Shown one piece after another: positions 55,349 through 64,000 of a DNA stretch of 64,000 nucleotides. Each line of letters starts with the position of its first letter. The stretch's first letter is position 1. The position numbers and the translations under genes were made by a program. Source of the DNA: Saprospiraceae bacterium (GTDB taxonomy: Bacteria; Bacteroidota; Bacteroidia; Chitinophagales; Saprospiraceae); NCBI GenBank assembly GCA_020846655.1, contig JADLDL010000039.1, positions 1 to 64,000 of the forward strand, read 5' to 3'. The notes beneath the pieces were generated by a model that was not told where the DNA came from, searched no databases, and saw only the letters and a list, made by a program, of their open reading frames with translations.

Positions 55349-56758
55349 TTAAGGTTTGACTCTTTTGAAAAAGAAAACGGCCAGCACACCGCTCACCAAC
55401 AGCCAGGCCAACAGCGCCAAAGCGGACGCGGCAAGCCCCGATAAAACAGACTTGAGGGCGGGAGGGCGGTACTCGAACGCAACGTTTTGGGCAAAAAATG
55501 CCTTCCCTCTTTTGCCATCCCAGTCACCGTACTTGAAATTACGGGTCAGGTCTCCGTTCAGTTCGCCGATAAGTTGGATGCGATATCGCTCTGCAGCGGC
55601 AAGAAAATCAAAGTAGGTTGCCACATCCGTACCTGCGAGTCGCTGGGAGAGCGAATTGGTCAGCATAAATGGCGAAACGACAGCGGCTGCGCGGTGGACC
55701 TGCTGTTGTTTTGCATAGACATCGAGCAGTTGTTGTTTGTGTTTTTGAAAAACGAGGGTTTCGTGTTCTTCACCCTTTTGCATGATAAAGCCGTCCCAAT
55801 TGAAAGGCAAGTGCTGCACGCTGTCTACGCCGTATTTTTTAAGTGTTTCTGCTTCTAATTTTTTGGTGAATGCGTCGGTAGCGTCGTGCCCGTCCACGCC
55901 TTTTTCCAAATCCTCTTTTACGGCATTTTGATAATCTAGTGTCGTTGGTGTCGGATAGAGTTGTTTGGCAAGGTTTACAGCCGCTTTGGGAGCGATCAGG
56001 CAGACCAGCACCCACACGCCAAGTGAAGCCACCAACGATGCGTTTTGCCGCTTCGTTGCCGCCGAAAACAACAGGGTAAGGTGTATAAAGCAGCCGAAAT
56101 AGGCCGTATAAAGCAGCACTTCGAATGCGTAGCGCAGCCAGTGTTCCGCGTCAGCCCCAAGTAACAACAATCCACCCGCTCCGGCGAGGAAAAACGGTGC
56201 TGCCAACGCCATTGTCGCAGCCCATAGGCCGAGCGATTTTCCCCAAAAAAGTGTGGCTGGGCGGAGCCCCTGTGCCAACAGCAGCCGAAGGTTGCCGTTT
56301 TCCAGTTCTGCGGCCATTGCCCCGAAGCCCAATACAATGATGAACAAGGGGAAAAGAATTGACAGCACGAAAGCCGGGGTGAGCACACCCAGCCTGGCAA
56401 AGGCGGAGCGATCTTCTGCCCCCCTGTACTTGGCCTGGTTAGAGCGGTGTCCTTCCAGAAAAAGCGTGTTGCCGGTGTATGCATCTACACCCCGGTCAAA
56501 ATAAGACAATGGGTAGATCGGCTTAAACACATAGGTGCCGTAGTGCGCTGCGGAGTGCGGGTTTTTGTCTTTTTGGTTTTCCCATTGGTAACGGGCTGTA
56601 GTGGCAGCGGCATCATGCTGTTTTTTCAATGCAGTATAATACTCGTAAGCCCCGAACAACGAGAGCAAAAACAAGCCGCTCAGCAGGAGAGCGGCGACCT
56701 GAAAACGTCGTTCCCGGAGCAGGCTCCTACATTCTTGTTTGGCTATTTCAAAAATCAT
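55349..56758 (-). CDS. ABC-2 type transporter permease (DUF3526-like)
   Basis: AAELENGNLRLLLAQGLRPATLFWGKSLGLW; same layout as 53906-55336. Confidence 0.85.
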   Translation of the reverse strand: MIFEIAKQECRSLLRERRFQVAALLLSGLFLLSLFGAYEYYTALKKQHDAAATTARYQWENQKDKNPHSAAHYGTYVFKPIYPLSYFDRGVDAYTGNTLFLEGHRSNQAKYRGAEDRSAFARLGVLTPAFVLSILFPLFIIVLGFGAMAAELENGNLRLLLAQGLRPATLFWGKSLGLWAATMALAAPFFLAGAGGLLLLGADAEHWLRYAFEVLLYTAYFGCFIHLTLLFSAATKRQNASLVASLGVWVLVCLIAPKAAVNLAKQLYPTPTTLDYQNAVKEDLEKGVDGHDATDAFTKKLEAETLKKYGVDSVQHLPFNWDGFIMQKGEEHETLVFQKHKQQLLDVYAKQQQVHRAAAVVSPFMLTNSLSQRLAGTDVATYFDFLAAAERYRIQLIGELNGDLTRNFKYGDWDGKRGKAFFAQNVAFEYRPPALKSVLSGLAASALALLAWLLVSGVLAVFFFKRVKP

Positions 56759-56770
56759 ATCGTATTGATT

Positions 56771-57472
56771 TTAAATAGTTTGCAGGTATAGTTCTTCAAT
56801 TTCCTTCGCGTGCAGGGTATTGCGGCTATTGTCCAGGACATTGACCAGCCTGCCGTCTTTCATGATCCCAATTCGATTGGCTACATCCTTTGCGCGGAAG
56901 ATATCGTGGGTGGCCATGAGCATGGCCACACCGTCGTTTCGGAGTTCGAGGAGCAACTTGCTGAAATCGTTGCTGGCCTTGGGGTCAAGCCCGCTGGTAG
57001 GCTCATCCAGGAAAAGCGCTTTTGCCTTTTTGGCCAAAGCAATGGCAATGCCCACCTTTTGGCGCATGCCTTTGGAATACCCTGAAACCCGTCGGAGGCA
57101 GTCTTTTGTCTCCAGCCCTGCGGTTTCGAGGTACGTCAGGAGTGCTCCTTTTTCTTGTTTATATCCCGCCAGGCGGGAGAAGTAGTCGAGGTTTTCCAAA
57201 CCCGTCAGGTTGGGGTAAAGCATGACCACTTCGGGCAGGTAGGCTAGGTATTTTTTGCTCTCCACAGGATGTTTGGCTACATCCAGGCCGTTGATGAAAG
57301 CATGGCCTGCGCTGGGCTGCACAAAGGCCAGGAAGCAGTTGATGGTGGTGGTTTTGCCCGCCCCGTTTTGGCCCAGAAGGCAGAATATTTCGCCTGGGGC
57401 AATGTCGAGCGTAAGCGTGTCGAGGGCGACTTTATCGCCGTAATGCTTGGTGAGATGCGTTGCCGAAATCAT
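56771..57472 (-). CDS. ABC transporter ATP-binding protein (NosF-like)
   Basis: LLGQNGAGKTTTINCFL Walker A, RRVSGYSKGMRQKVGIAIAL signature, ALFLDEPTSGLD Walker B. Confidence 0.95.
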   Translation of the reverse strand: MISATHLTKHYGDKVALDTLTLDIAPGEIFCLLGQNGAGKTTTINCFLAFVQPSAGHAFINGLDVAKHPVESKKYLAYLPEVVMLYPNLTGLENLDYFSRLAGYKQEKGALLTYLETAGLETKDCLRRVSGYSKGMRQKVGIAIALAKKAKALFLDEPTSGLDPKASNDFSKLLLELRNDGVAMLMATHDIFRAKDVANRIGIMKDGRLVNVLDNSRNTLHAKEIEELYLQTI

Positions 57473-57762
57473 GGTTTCTGTTTAATTTTTTTAAAGGATA
57501 GTTGTCTGGCACTCGGAAAAAGGCCAGGGGGCATTTTGCAACGCCTCCCGGCCAAACCAAACTTTCTGTGTTTTCGTATGCAGGCGATTTGCACGTTACT
57601 TCAAATGCCACCGGGGCTCCACCTTCATCGTACCTGTAGCCGCCACAACAACAACGGGTTCCCGGGGTCAAGGCATCAGGTAGTCCTTGCGCCTGTGCCG
57701 TGGTCGCCTCCCCTGAGGGCGTGTGCAAAAGGAATAGAATCAGTTTTTCAGTTTGAGAGAGT

Positions 57763-58422
57763 CTATTGCAAAGCTTCGGCATCAAAGAGTTGGTACATGA
57801 ATTTATTGACGTCTGTGCTGTTCAATCTAAAGACCCCTTCCATAGTCACAAATGCGTCTGTTTTGTAGCGTTTAGGGGGACGGGCAAACGTCAAACCGGC
57901 GATGGTTTCAGGCCCTGCTCCGCCGCAGAAAAAACAGGCGGCATAGGGATTTTTACTCAGGGCATATAATCCGACATCAAGTGGGATGATATATCCTTTG
58001 ATCAGTATTTTTTGTCCTTCAAATACTTTCACCTGTTCGCCAAAAACCGGGTAATCGAAGTATTGATCGTATTCCTTATTATATCGTTTTTTATACTTGA
58101 CATCCTTTAAGACCTCCCAACTGAGCCACTTCGGCTTGCTTGAACTGTCTATTGGGAATGTAGCGGCGGGTTGTGTTTTTACATCATAGTGTTGAACAGA
58201 CACCCCTGGATATTTGCCGGCTAAATCCTGGTCGCCGGGATACGGCGTATATTCATAAACCATAGAGCCTGATACCGTACCGCCCAGATCCGCCTTGAGG
58301 GGGGATACCTGGAACCTCCGGTCAGGCATTTGATGCCGGCAGTACTTGGAGAAATTACTCCAGGATAGAAGGAGCAACGCAGTTCCAATGATCAGGTAAT
58401 ACTGCAATTTATACATCAGCAA
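57763..58422 (-). CDS. DUF3299-like protein with a CFFCGGAGPE motif
   Basis: VFEGQKILIKGYIIPLDVG, NPYAACFFCGGAGPETIAGL; overlaps the upstream permease 3' end. Confidence 0.7.
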   Translation of the reverse strand: MLMYKLQYYLIIGTALLLLSWSNFSKYCRHQMPDRRFQVSPLKADLGGTVSGSMVYEYTPYPGDQDLAGKYPGVSVQHYDVKTQPAATFPIDSSSKPKWLSWEVLKDVKYKKRYNKEYDQYFDYPVFGEQVKVFEGQKILIKGYIIPLDVGLYALSKNPYAACFFCGGAGPETIAGLTFARPPKRYKTDAFVTMEGVFRLNSTDVNKFMYQLFDAEALQ

Positions 58423-59674
58423 GTGTTTTTGAAATATCCAAGCGATAGGCCTTCAGTGCAGGAAAGAGCGCGGCGATAAGCCCTATACCCAGCGCAAGCA
58501 ATAGTAACCACCCTTCACCCGGCCATTGAAACCCGAATTGATCCAAAGAAAAACGATACTCCCGTTCGGCAGCTTGCGATATAAACCAAAAGGCCAAGCG
58601 GCTCAGCAGGATACCACTGGCGAAACCCGCCGCGCACAACCACAGGCTTTCAAGCAGCAACAAGCAGAGCAATCGGATGCGGCTGCCCCCCAGCGTGCGA
58701 AGTAGTGCGAGTTCGTAGCGGCGTTCTTTAAGGGTATTAAACAGCGCGACAAAAACACTCAGGGCGGCCAGCACCATAATGGCCCAGCCCAACCAGGTGA
58801 GCGCGTCGATGCCGATGCCAAAAAGTGAAAAAATGCGGTTCACCTCTATCGCGGGAGAAGCCATTTGCATATCGGTTTGTTGTGCTACCATACGCGGCCA
58901 CTGTACCATGGCCATGGGGCTGTGGAATGTAAACAGCACAGCAGTGATTTTCCGATGGCCTTCAGCACTGGTCACATGGCCGGCCTCCATTTCCGTTTCA
59001 GCATGTTCCTCCGTTTCATGGGATTCGCCCTGTTCTGCGCCGTGTTCTTTTTCCTCAGTTTCGTGGTCGTGCATGGCCCACACGCTTTCGATATCACTCA
59101 AAATCAAATTATCGAGCACTGTCCCGGTATACGCCAGGACACCCGCGACCCGATACGCGTGTTCGTGATGCTCCTCTCCCTCAGCAGCCGCTCCATGGGT
59201 ACTGAAAAAATTCTGTCCGAGCGAGAGCATTCCTTTTCGGGCGATTTCCGCGCCGATGACGACTTCAAAATTTTGCTGAAAAATGCGGCCTTGCACCAGG
59301 GTGGCTGTGTATTGTTCCAGGTAGGCTGGCGTAGTGCCAACCATGGCAAAGCCCTGGTAGGAATCGCCGTAAGCCAAGGGTATAGCCGATTTGACCATGC
59401 GGTTGTTCATCCACTTTTGTGCCTCCGCATAATCAATGTTCCCCGTCGGATTGTCCAGGTGATATACCGCTGAGAGGATGAGTTGGAGCGGGCTGCCTTT
59501 TGCCCCCAGAACCAGGTCAATGCCCCGAACGCTTGCCTCGAATTTCTGCTGAAACTGACCTTGGAGCAAGAGGACCAAGGAAATAATGGCCACGCTGCAC
59601 GTCAGCAACAGCCAGGCGAGCAAGGCATTGAGCGGCCTGTGTAGAATATTCTTCCTGGATAGCGTTAGGATCAT
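58409..59674 (-). CDS. FtsX/MacB-type ABC transporter permease with a His/Glu-rich extracytoplasmic loop
   Basis: N-terminal TM, large soluble loop with HHEHAYR...MHDHETEEKEHGAEQGESHETEEHAETEMEAGH, three C-terminal TMs. Confidence 0.9.
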   Translation of the reverse strand: MILTLSRKNILHRPLNALLAWLLLTCSVAIISLVLLLQGQFQQKFEASVRGIDLVLGAKGSPLQLILSAVYHLDNPTGNIDYAEAQKWMNNRMVKSAIPLAYGDSYQGFAMVGTTPAYLEQYTATLVQGRIFQQNFEVVIGAEIARKGMLSLGQNFFSTHGAAAEGEEHHEHAYRVAGVLAYTGTVLDNLILSDIESVWAMHDHETEEKEHGAEQGESHETEEHAETEMEAGHVTSAEGHRKITAVLFTFHSPMAMVQWPRMVAQQTDMQMASPAIEVNRIFSLFGIGIDALTWLGWAIMVLAALSVFVALFNTLKERRYELALLRTLGGSRIRLLCLLLLESLWLCAAGFASGILLSRLAFWFISQAAEREYRFSLDQFGFQWPGEGWLLLLALGIGLIAALFPALKAYRLDISKTLADV

Positions 59675-60300
59675 AGCAAATCGATGCTTTGGTGAAAGGC
59701 ATGTTTCAGTCGATGGTCGTGGGTTACAATAACAAGGGCTGCACCTGCGCTTTGGGCTTGTTCGCGCAGCAATTCAGCCACCGACCAGGCGTTTTTATCG
59801 TCGAGATTCGAAGTGGGTTCGTCCGTAAGCAGCACTGCCGGCCTGTTCATCAGGGCACGAGCGATTGCCGCGCGTTGCTTTTGCCCAACACTGAGTTGGG
59901 CGGGCTTCTTGTAGGCCTGCTGGCCGATATCGAGGCGTTCAAGCAAACCCAGTGCTTTTTTACCGTCTTTTTTCCCAAGTGCCAGCCAGCCGGCCAGCAC
60001 CAAATTTTCGAGTACGGAGAGGGAGGCTACGAAATGCGCTTGTTGGAATACAATGCCAATGTGCCGGCCCCGGAACCGGTCAAGCGCCCGGCCTGTAAGT
60101 TTGCCTACATCGGTTTTGGCAATTTCAATCTGACCAGACCCAGGCGTCAAAAGGCCTGCCAGCAGGTGCAACAAGGTCGTCTTACCTGTGCCAGACGGCC
60201 CGGTAATGAGTAAGGTTTCACCAGCGCCACAACGGAGATCCGGAAAATTAAATGCAGTTTGTGCACTGTATTCAAAATACAACTGTCGGGTCTCGATCAT
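59671..60300 (-). CDS. ABC transporter ATP-binding protein (LolD/MacB-like)
   Basis: ITGPSGTGKTTLLHLLAGLL, LSVGQKQRAAIARALMNRPAVLLTDEPTSNLD. Confidence 0.95.
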   Translation of the reverse strand: MIETRQLYFEYSAQTAFNFPDLRCGAGETLLITGPSGTGKTTLLHLLAGLLTPGSGQIEIAKTDVGKLTGRALDRFRGRHIGIVFQQAHFVASLSVLENLVLAGWLALGKKDGKKALGLLERLDIGQQAYKKPAQLSVGQKQRAAIARALMNRPAVLLTDEPTSNLDDKNAWSVAELLREQAQSAGAALVIVTHDHRLKHAFHQSIDLL

Positions 60301-60638
60301 ATGGCTTTATCGGGGTTACAATGGCGGCAATACAGCCAGTTGAGGAAGTGAGCAGAGGCAAGCCCGAGAGCAGCAAAAATAGTGGCGGCGTGGGCTCCTT
60401 CGAACACCGGTTCCAGCAGGACGCCTCCAGCCATCCATACGGCGGCTGCGCTGAACGCGAGAAACAGATAATCGTAGAGAAACCCCTCGCCGTTGTCCAC
60501 CTGATCCGTGCCCGGAGCACAGGGTTCGGCTTGCAGCCAAAATCCCAGCAAAAAAGGCATTAACAGGCAGTGTATGAAACATAAACCTGATGCCGCAATA
60601 CCGATTTGATCGGCATATTTTTTAAGAACAATAGGCAT
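60297..60638 (-). CDS. MerC domain-containing membrane protein
   Basis: DQIGIAASGLCFIHCLLMPFLLGF; C-terminal HFLNWLYCRHCN. Confidence 0.88.
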   Translation of the reverse strand: MPIVLKKYADQIGIAASGLCFIHCLLMPFLLGFWLQAEPCAPGTDQVDNGEGFLYDYLFLAFSAAAVWMAGGVLLEPVFEGAHAATIFAALGLASAHFLNWLYCRHCNPDKAI

Positions 60639-60662
60639 AGTATTGAATTTGAATAGTAATTA

Positions 60663-62561
60663 TCAATGCATCTGAGCCTGATCCAGTACTTCCAGCGTAT
60701 CCGGATTCATCACCCTTAACGTGATCGTTTTTCCATCGATATCAAAAAAACATAGTGCGTTCTGTACCGTAAACCCCTCCACTGCCGTAGACCAGGGTAA
60801 TTGCTGTTGGGCGTAAAAAGGCGCACCGGCTGCCCCGTTGATGATTTGCCAGACAGGACGGCGCAAGGTCAGCCGCGGCTTATCCCAAGCCTCCGGGTAG
60901 CGCGGCGTATTTTCTTCCACCAGCATCCGGTTGTAATTGTGTTCGTCGCCACAGAGAAAGGCTACTACTTTGGAAGACTGGTTCACACAGAGATCAAGCA
61001 GTTCATCGCGGCGTTCGATGATGCCTTTTTCCACGGGTGCTCCCGCTACCCAAGGCCGGGGTGTGTTGTCGCCGTTGTACCACATACAGTCGCCCCGATG
61101 ACCACCATTAGGAAAAAGTGGGGTATGTAGGGTTACAAAAACATGGTCGATCAGGCTGTCGTGCTCAATATCCTGGAGTAGTTGGCCAAGCCAACGCAGT
61201 TGTTGGTCCATAATATAGCCATGCAGATTTCCGCCGATGCCGGATGTCTTTTTGAGCAAGGGCGCGTACCAATAGTCGGTGTTCAGTACGATCATCGTGG
61301 TGTTACCATAGGAGTAGTGATAGACATTTTCCCGGTAAGAAGGAAAATCACCGCGTCGGTACGGTTCTGGGTCGTACTTCGCGCCATCCTCACTTGAAGG
61401 GCCGTTAACCGGGTTGACAAACATTTCGGCAAACACAGCTTCGCCGGAATGTGTGGCATAGGGGAACCCGTCTGCCACGATCCATTTGAGTGAATCAGAA
61501 TACCAGCCCAACGATTCATGATTGCCCATACCAACGTTGAACGGCATCCAATGCCAGTATGGCTCCACGGCATGCATCCAATTGACCATTTGCAGGCGCA
61601 TTTCATCGGGATCGCTCACATAACCATCCACCAGATCGCCGGTAAACTGCATAAAAGCAGCACCTTGCTGTACCGACAGCGCACCGATACGCGACATGAT
61701 GAGGGCATTGGTGCCATATACATTGCGCTCGCCGCCGCCGTAACCGCTACGGGAGTCGCTGGCATAAGCAAAACGAAATTTTCCCCAACCCGGCGGCACC
61801 GCAGTCCGGAATCGAAAACGCAGGTTAGCGCTATCACAGCCCACTGTGTAGTCATATTCGCTACCTGGTTCCAGCTTGCTGAGTAGAACCTCATGGTGGG
61901 TTTTTCGGTTATTGCTGAAAAAAGTATCTTCAGCCACATCGGTTTTAATCATCGTAAATACCGGTTCCGAAGTTTCATACCAGATTACCGCCTGCTTGTG
62001 CGTCACATCTGAGATAAAAGGGCCCCTTGTCACGGTCGGCCGTGGCTCAAACCCTGTTTTCGACCGGGCAAAAGCCTGTTTACCCTCATACACAATAAGG
62101 CCTGTAGAGTCCGTCAGGCGATAGCCGATAATGCCGAAATTATTTTTTTGCCAGCCGGTGTGATCATAGCCTTCTTTCAAGTTTTTGGCTATTGGTAAAA
62201 ATGCCGCCCCGGTCTCAGGATCGATCTTGGTTTCAAATCGCAACACCGCGGTCGGGTAGGTATGCTGTTCGTAAGGAATAAGGCCATAGGTGAGTTTCCC
62301 GTTGCGCAATCCTGCCGCTAAAAATTGAAAGTGCAGGCCATTTTTTTCTCCTGTGACCTTAGGTGTGACGGTATTTAGCGTGAATTTCGCAGCCCTCAAT
62401 CGCAGCCCCAAATCAGGGCCACCCACACTTTTCAACGAACCTTTCGGGTCAAATTGCAGGTTGCCGTATGCAGACGGAACAGATGGCTGGGCCATCATAA
62501 CCGACATACCGAAGGCTGGCCAAAACAACAAAACACAGATCAAATAAGCAGAACTATTCAT
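60663..62561 (-). CDS. Metallophosphoesterase, purple-acid-phosphatase-like, secreted
   Basis: RFAYASDSRSGYGGGERNVYGTN, FTGDLVDG, GMGNHES, TLHTPLFPNGGH, CGDEHNYNR. Confidence 0.9.
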   Translation of the reverse strand: MNSSAYLICVLLFWPAFGMSVMMAQPSVPSAYGNLQFDPKGSLKSVGGPDLGLRLRAAKFTLNTVTPKVTGEKNGLHFQFLAAGLRNGKLTYGLIPYEQHTYPTAVLRFETKIDPETGAAFLPIAKNLKEGYDHTGWQKNNFGIIGYRLTDSTGLIVYEGKQAFARSKTGFEPRPTVTRGPFISDVTHKQAVIWYETSEPVFTMIKTDVAEDTFFSNNRKTHHEVLLSKLEPGSEYDYTVGCDSANLRFRFRTAVPPGWGKFRFAYASDSRSGYGGGERNVYGTNALIMSRIGALSVQQGAAFMQFTGDLVDGYVSDPDEMRLQMVNWMHAVEPYWHWMPFNVGMGNHESLGWYSDSLKWIVADGFPYATHSGEAVFAEMFVNPVNGPSSEDGAKYDPEPYRRGDFPSYRENVYHYSYGNTTMIVLNTDYWYAPLLKKTSGIGGNLHGYIMDQQLRWLGQLLQDIEHDSLIDHVFVTLHTPLFPNGGHRGDCMWYNGDNTPRPWVAGAPVEKGIIERRDELLDLCVNQSSKVVAFLCGDEHNYNRMLVEENTPRYPEAWDKPRLTLRRPVWQIINGAAGAPFYAQQQLPWSTAVEGFTVQNALCFFDIDGKTITLRVMNPDTLEVLDQAQMH

Positions 62562-62594
62562 TTTTTATGTTTTTTTATGCTTCTTCTGATAATA

Positions 62595-62653
62595 CCCCGA
62601 TGCGGCATATTCAGTAATTCGTATCCGCGCTTGTATTTGCTTCCGCGTCGGGG
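62595..62653. other. Hairpin between the COG0523 and metallophosphoesterase genes
   Basis: ccccgatgcgg ... ccgcgtcgggg (10 of 11 paired). Confidence 0.6.
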
Positions 62654-62710
62654 TTTATCCATGTAAATCCTGTCCGGCAACATAGCTTGTCTATTGTTCA
62701 TACCCAGAAA

Positions 62711-63916
62711 TTAACTTGGGAAAGGGTCTTCAAACGCCTCGCCCTCCCGCCACATTTCCACTTCCCAGTCGCGGAGCAGGCACCGGTTCAAGTCCTTGAG
62801 CATATGTTCTTTTTCCAGATCCTGACCGATGAAAACGAGTTCATTTTTACGGTCGCCCCAGATAGGCGACCAACGTTTTTGCAGGTGTTCAAAATTGGCG
62901 TGGAAATCCGGCATCTGTTCCCGTTCGTCGGGCGGTACCGACGCCCACCATTGGCCCGCCGGGTCGTAGCGCAAAGACCCACCGGCCTGCGACCAGAAAA
63001 GGGCCTCGCTGGAGCGACTGGCCAACCAGAAGAAACCTTTGGAGCGCACCACATTTCCAGGAAAGCCCTCGTTGAGCCAACGCCAGAACCGTTCGGGGTG
63101 GAAGGGGCGCTGATCATAAAACACGAAAGACGAAAAACCATACTCTTCCGTTTCGGGGGTGTGTTGCCCGTTTTTGGCGAGCTCGGCCACCCAGGCTGCC
63201 GAGTTTTGGGCGGTTTCAAAATTAAACCTGCCAGTGTTCAGGATTTCGGCAGTGGGGATTTTCCCGTTGCGGGTAGCCAGGATGCGAGCCGTAGGGTTGA
63301 GGCGGTGCAACAGCGACCTCAATTCTTCCAGTTGTGGCGATGTCACCAAATCCATTTTGTTCAGGACAAGCACATCAGCAAATTCTACCTGCTCGGTGAG
63401 CAGGTTTACGACCGGCCGCGTGTCGGAGTCGTCGTTGCCCAACTGCCGGTCGCTCAAGCGGTCGGCTGAAGCGAAGTCGCGAGGAAAGTTAAAAGCATCC
63501 ACTACTGTCACCATTGTATCGATATAGCTCCAGCGGGAGAGATCGACGGAGCCATCCTGGCTGGCAAAATGCCAGGTTTGCGCTACCGGAACGGGCTCGG
63601 AAATGCCCGTACTTTCGATGAGCAAATAATCGAACCGCCCTTGCCGGGCAAGGTGCTCCACTTCGAGCATGAGGTCTTCCCGCAGGGTACAACAAATGCA
63701 GCCGTTGGACATTTCGACCATTTTTTCCTCCGTCCGCGACAGGGCGGCACCACGCTCCACTAGCTGTGCGTCAATATTTACCTCGCTCATGTCATTGACG
63801 ATCACCGCGACCCGCAGTCCGTCCCGATTATTCAGGACATGGTTGAGCAGGGTCGTTTTGCCCGCACCAAGGAAGCCAGACAAGACGGTGACAGGCAGTT
63901 TCTTTATTTTTTCCAT
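62711..63916 (-). CDS. COG0523 (CobW/ZigA-like) GTPase, putative metallochaperone
   Basis: [20 protein letters not shown] Walker [13 protein letters not shown] CxCC motif, [18 protein letters not shown]. Confidence 0.94.
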   Translation of the reverse strand: MEKIKKLPVTVLSGFLGAGKTTLLNHVLNNRDGLRVAVIVNDMSEVNIDAQLVERGAALSRTEEKMVEMSNGCICCTLREDLMLEVEHLARQGRFDYLLIESTGISEPVPVAQTWHFASQDGSVDLSRWSYIDTMVTVVDAFNFPRDFASADRLSDRQLGNDDSDTRPVVNLLTEQVEFADVLVLNKMDLVTSPQLEELRSLLHRLNPTARILATRNGKIPTAEILNTGRFNFETAQNSAAWVAELAKNGQHTPETEEYGFSSFVFYDQRPFHPERFWRWLNEGFPGNVVRSKGFFWLASRSSEALFWSQAGGSLRYDPAGQWWASVPPDEREQMPDFHANFEHLQKRWSPIWGDRKNELVFIGQDLEKEHMLKDLNRCLLRDWEVEMWREGEAFEDPFPS

Positions 63917-64000
63917 GAAATTTTAGATTTGATCAGGTGTATGGCAAAGCCCCACAACGTCCACTTCCGTTTGCAACCGGAAAACCCGTGCAGGAATAGA

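Noticed and set aside
53906-57472. Complete nos (N2O reductase) locus
   Set aside because: ATPase plus DUF3526 permeases resemble NosF/NosY, but there is no nosZ, nosD or nosL in the window.
60297-60638. Mercury resistance (mer) operon
   Set aside because: Only a MerC-type protein is present; no MerR, MerA, MerT or MerP was seen.

Overview
This 64 kb window is chromosomal DNA from a member of the Bacteroidota. The evidence is T9SS C-terminal sorting domains, PorP/SprF, DUF4835/BamD/RpoZ/CoaBC synteny and TAnnTTTG-type promoters; a Saprospiria-like origin is a guess. It is mostly housekeeping and secreted-enzyme genes: panB, mltG, iscX, a kdsC-like HAD gene, ubiA-family, maf, DUF2520, ggt, GH13 plus an MFS sugar transporter, PorP/SprF plus an OmpA-family protein, cutC, a large CotH/lamin-tail secreted protein, a flippase, an ECF sigma/anti-sigma pair next to two DUF4331 paralogs, paaA, bamD-rpoZ-coaBC-DUF4835, rseP, hscB, tRNA-Leu(CAA), mnmD and GH30. 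The right end (~53.9-63.9 kb) is a dense minus-strand cluster of two ABC transporters, a DUF3299-like protein, MerC, a metallophosphoesterase and a COG0523 GTPase. I read it as a candidate zinc/metal homeostasis locus. The most unusual non-coding structures are: octamer tandem arrays, one of which runs into a CDS stop; several nested inverted-repeat (MITE-like) elements; a 63-bp coding repeat fused in frame to an SDR; a structured non-coding leader upstream of panB; and an hscB stop codon located inside the D-arm of a tRNA-Leu gene. No CRISPR array, prophage, transposase or rRNA was seen. Product names come from reading the translations by eye; no database search was run.
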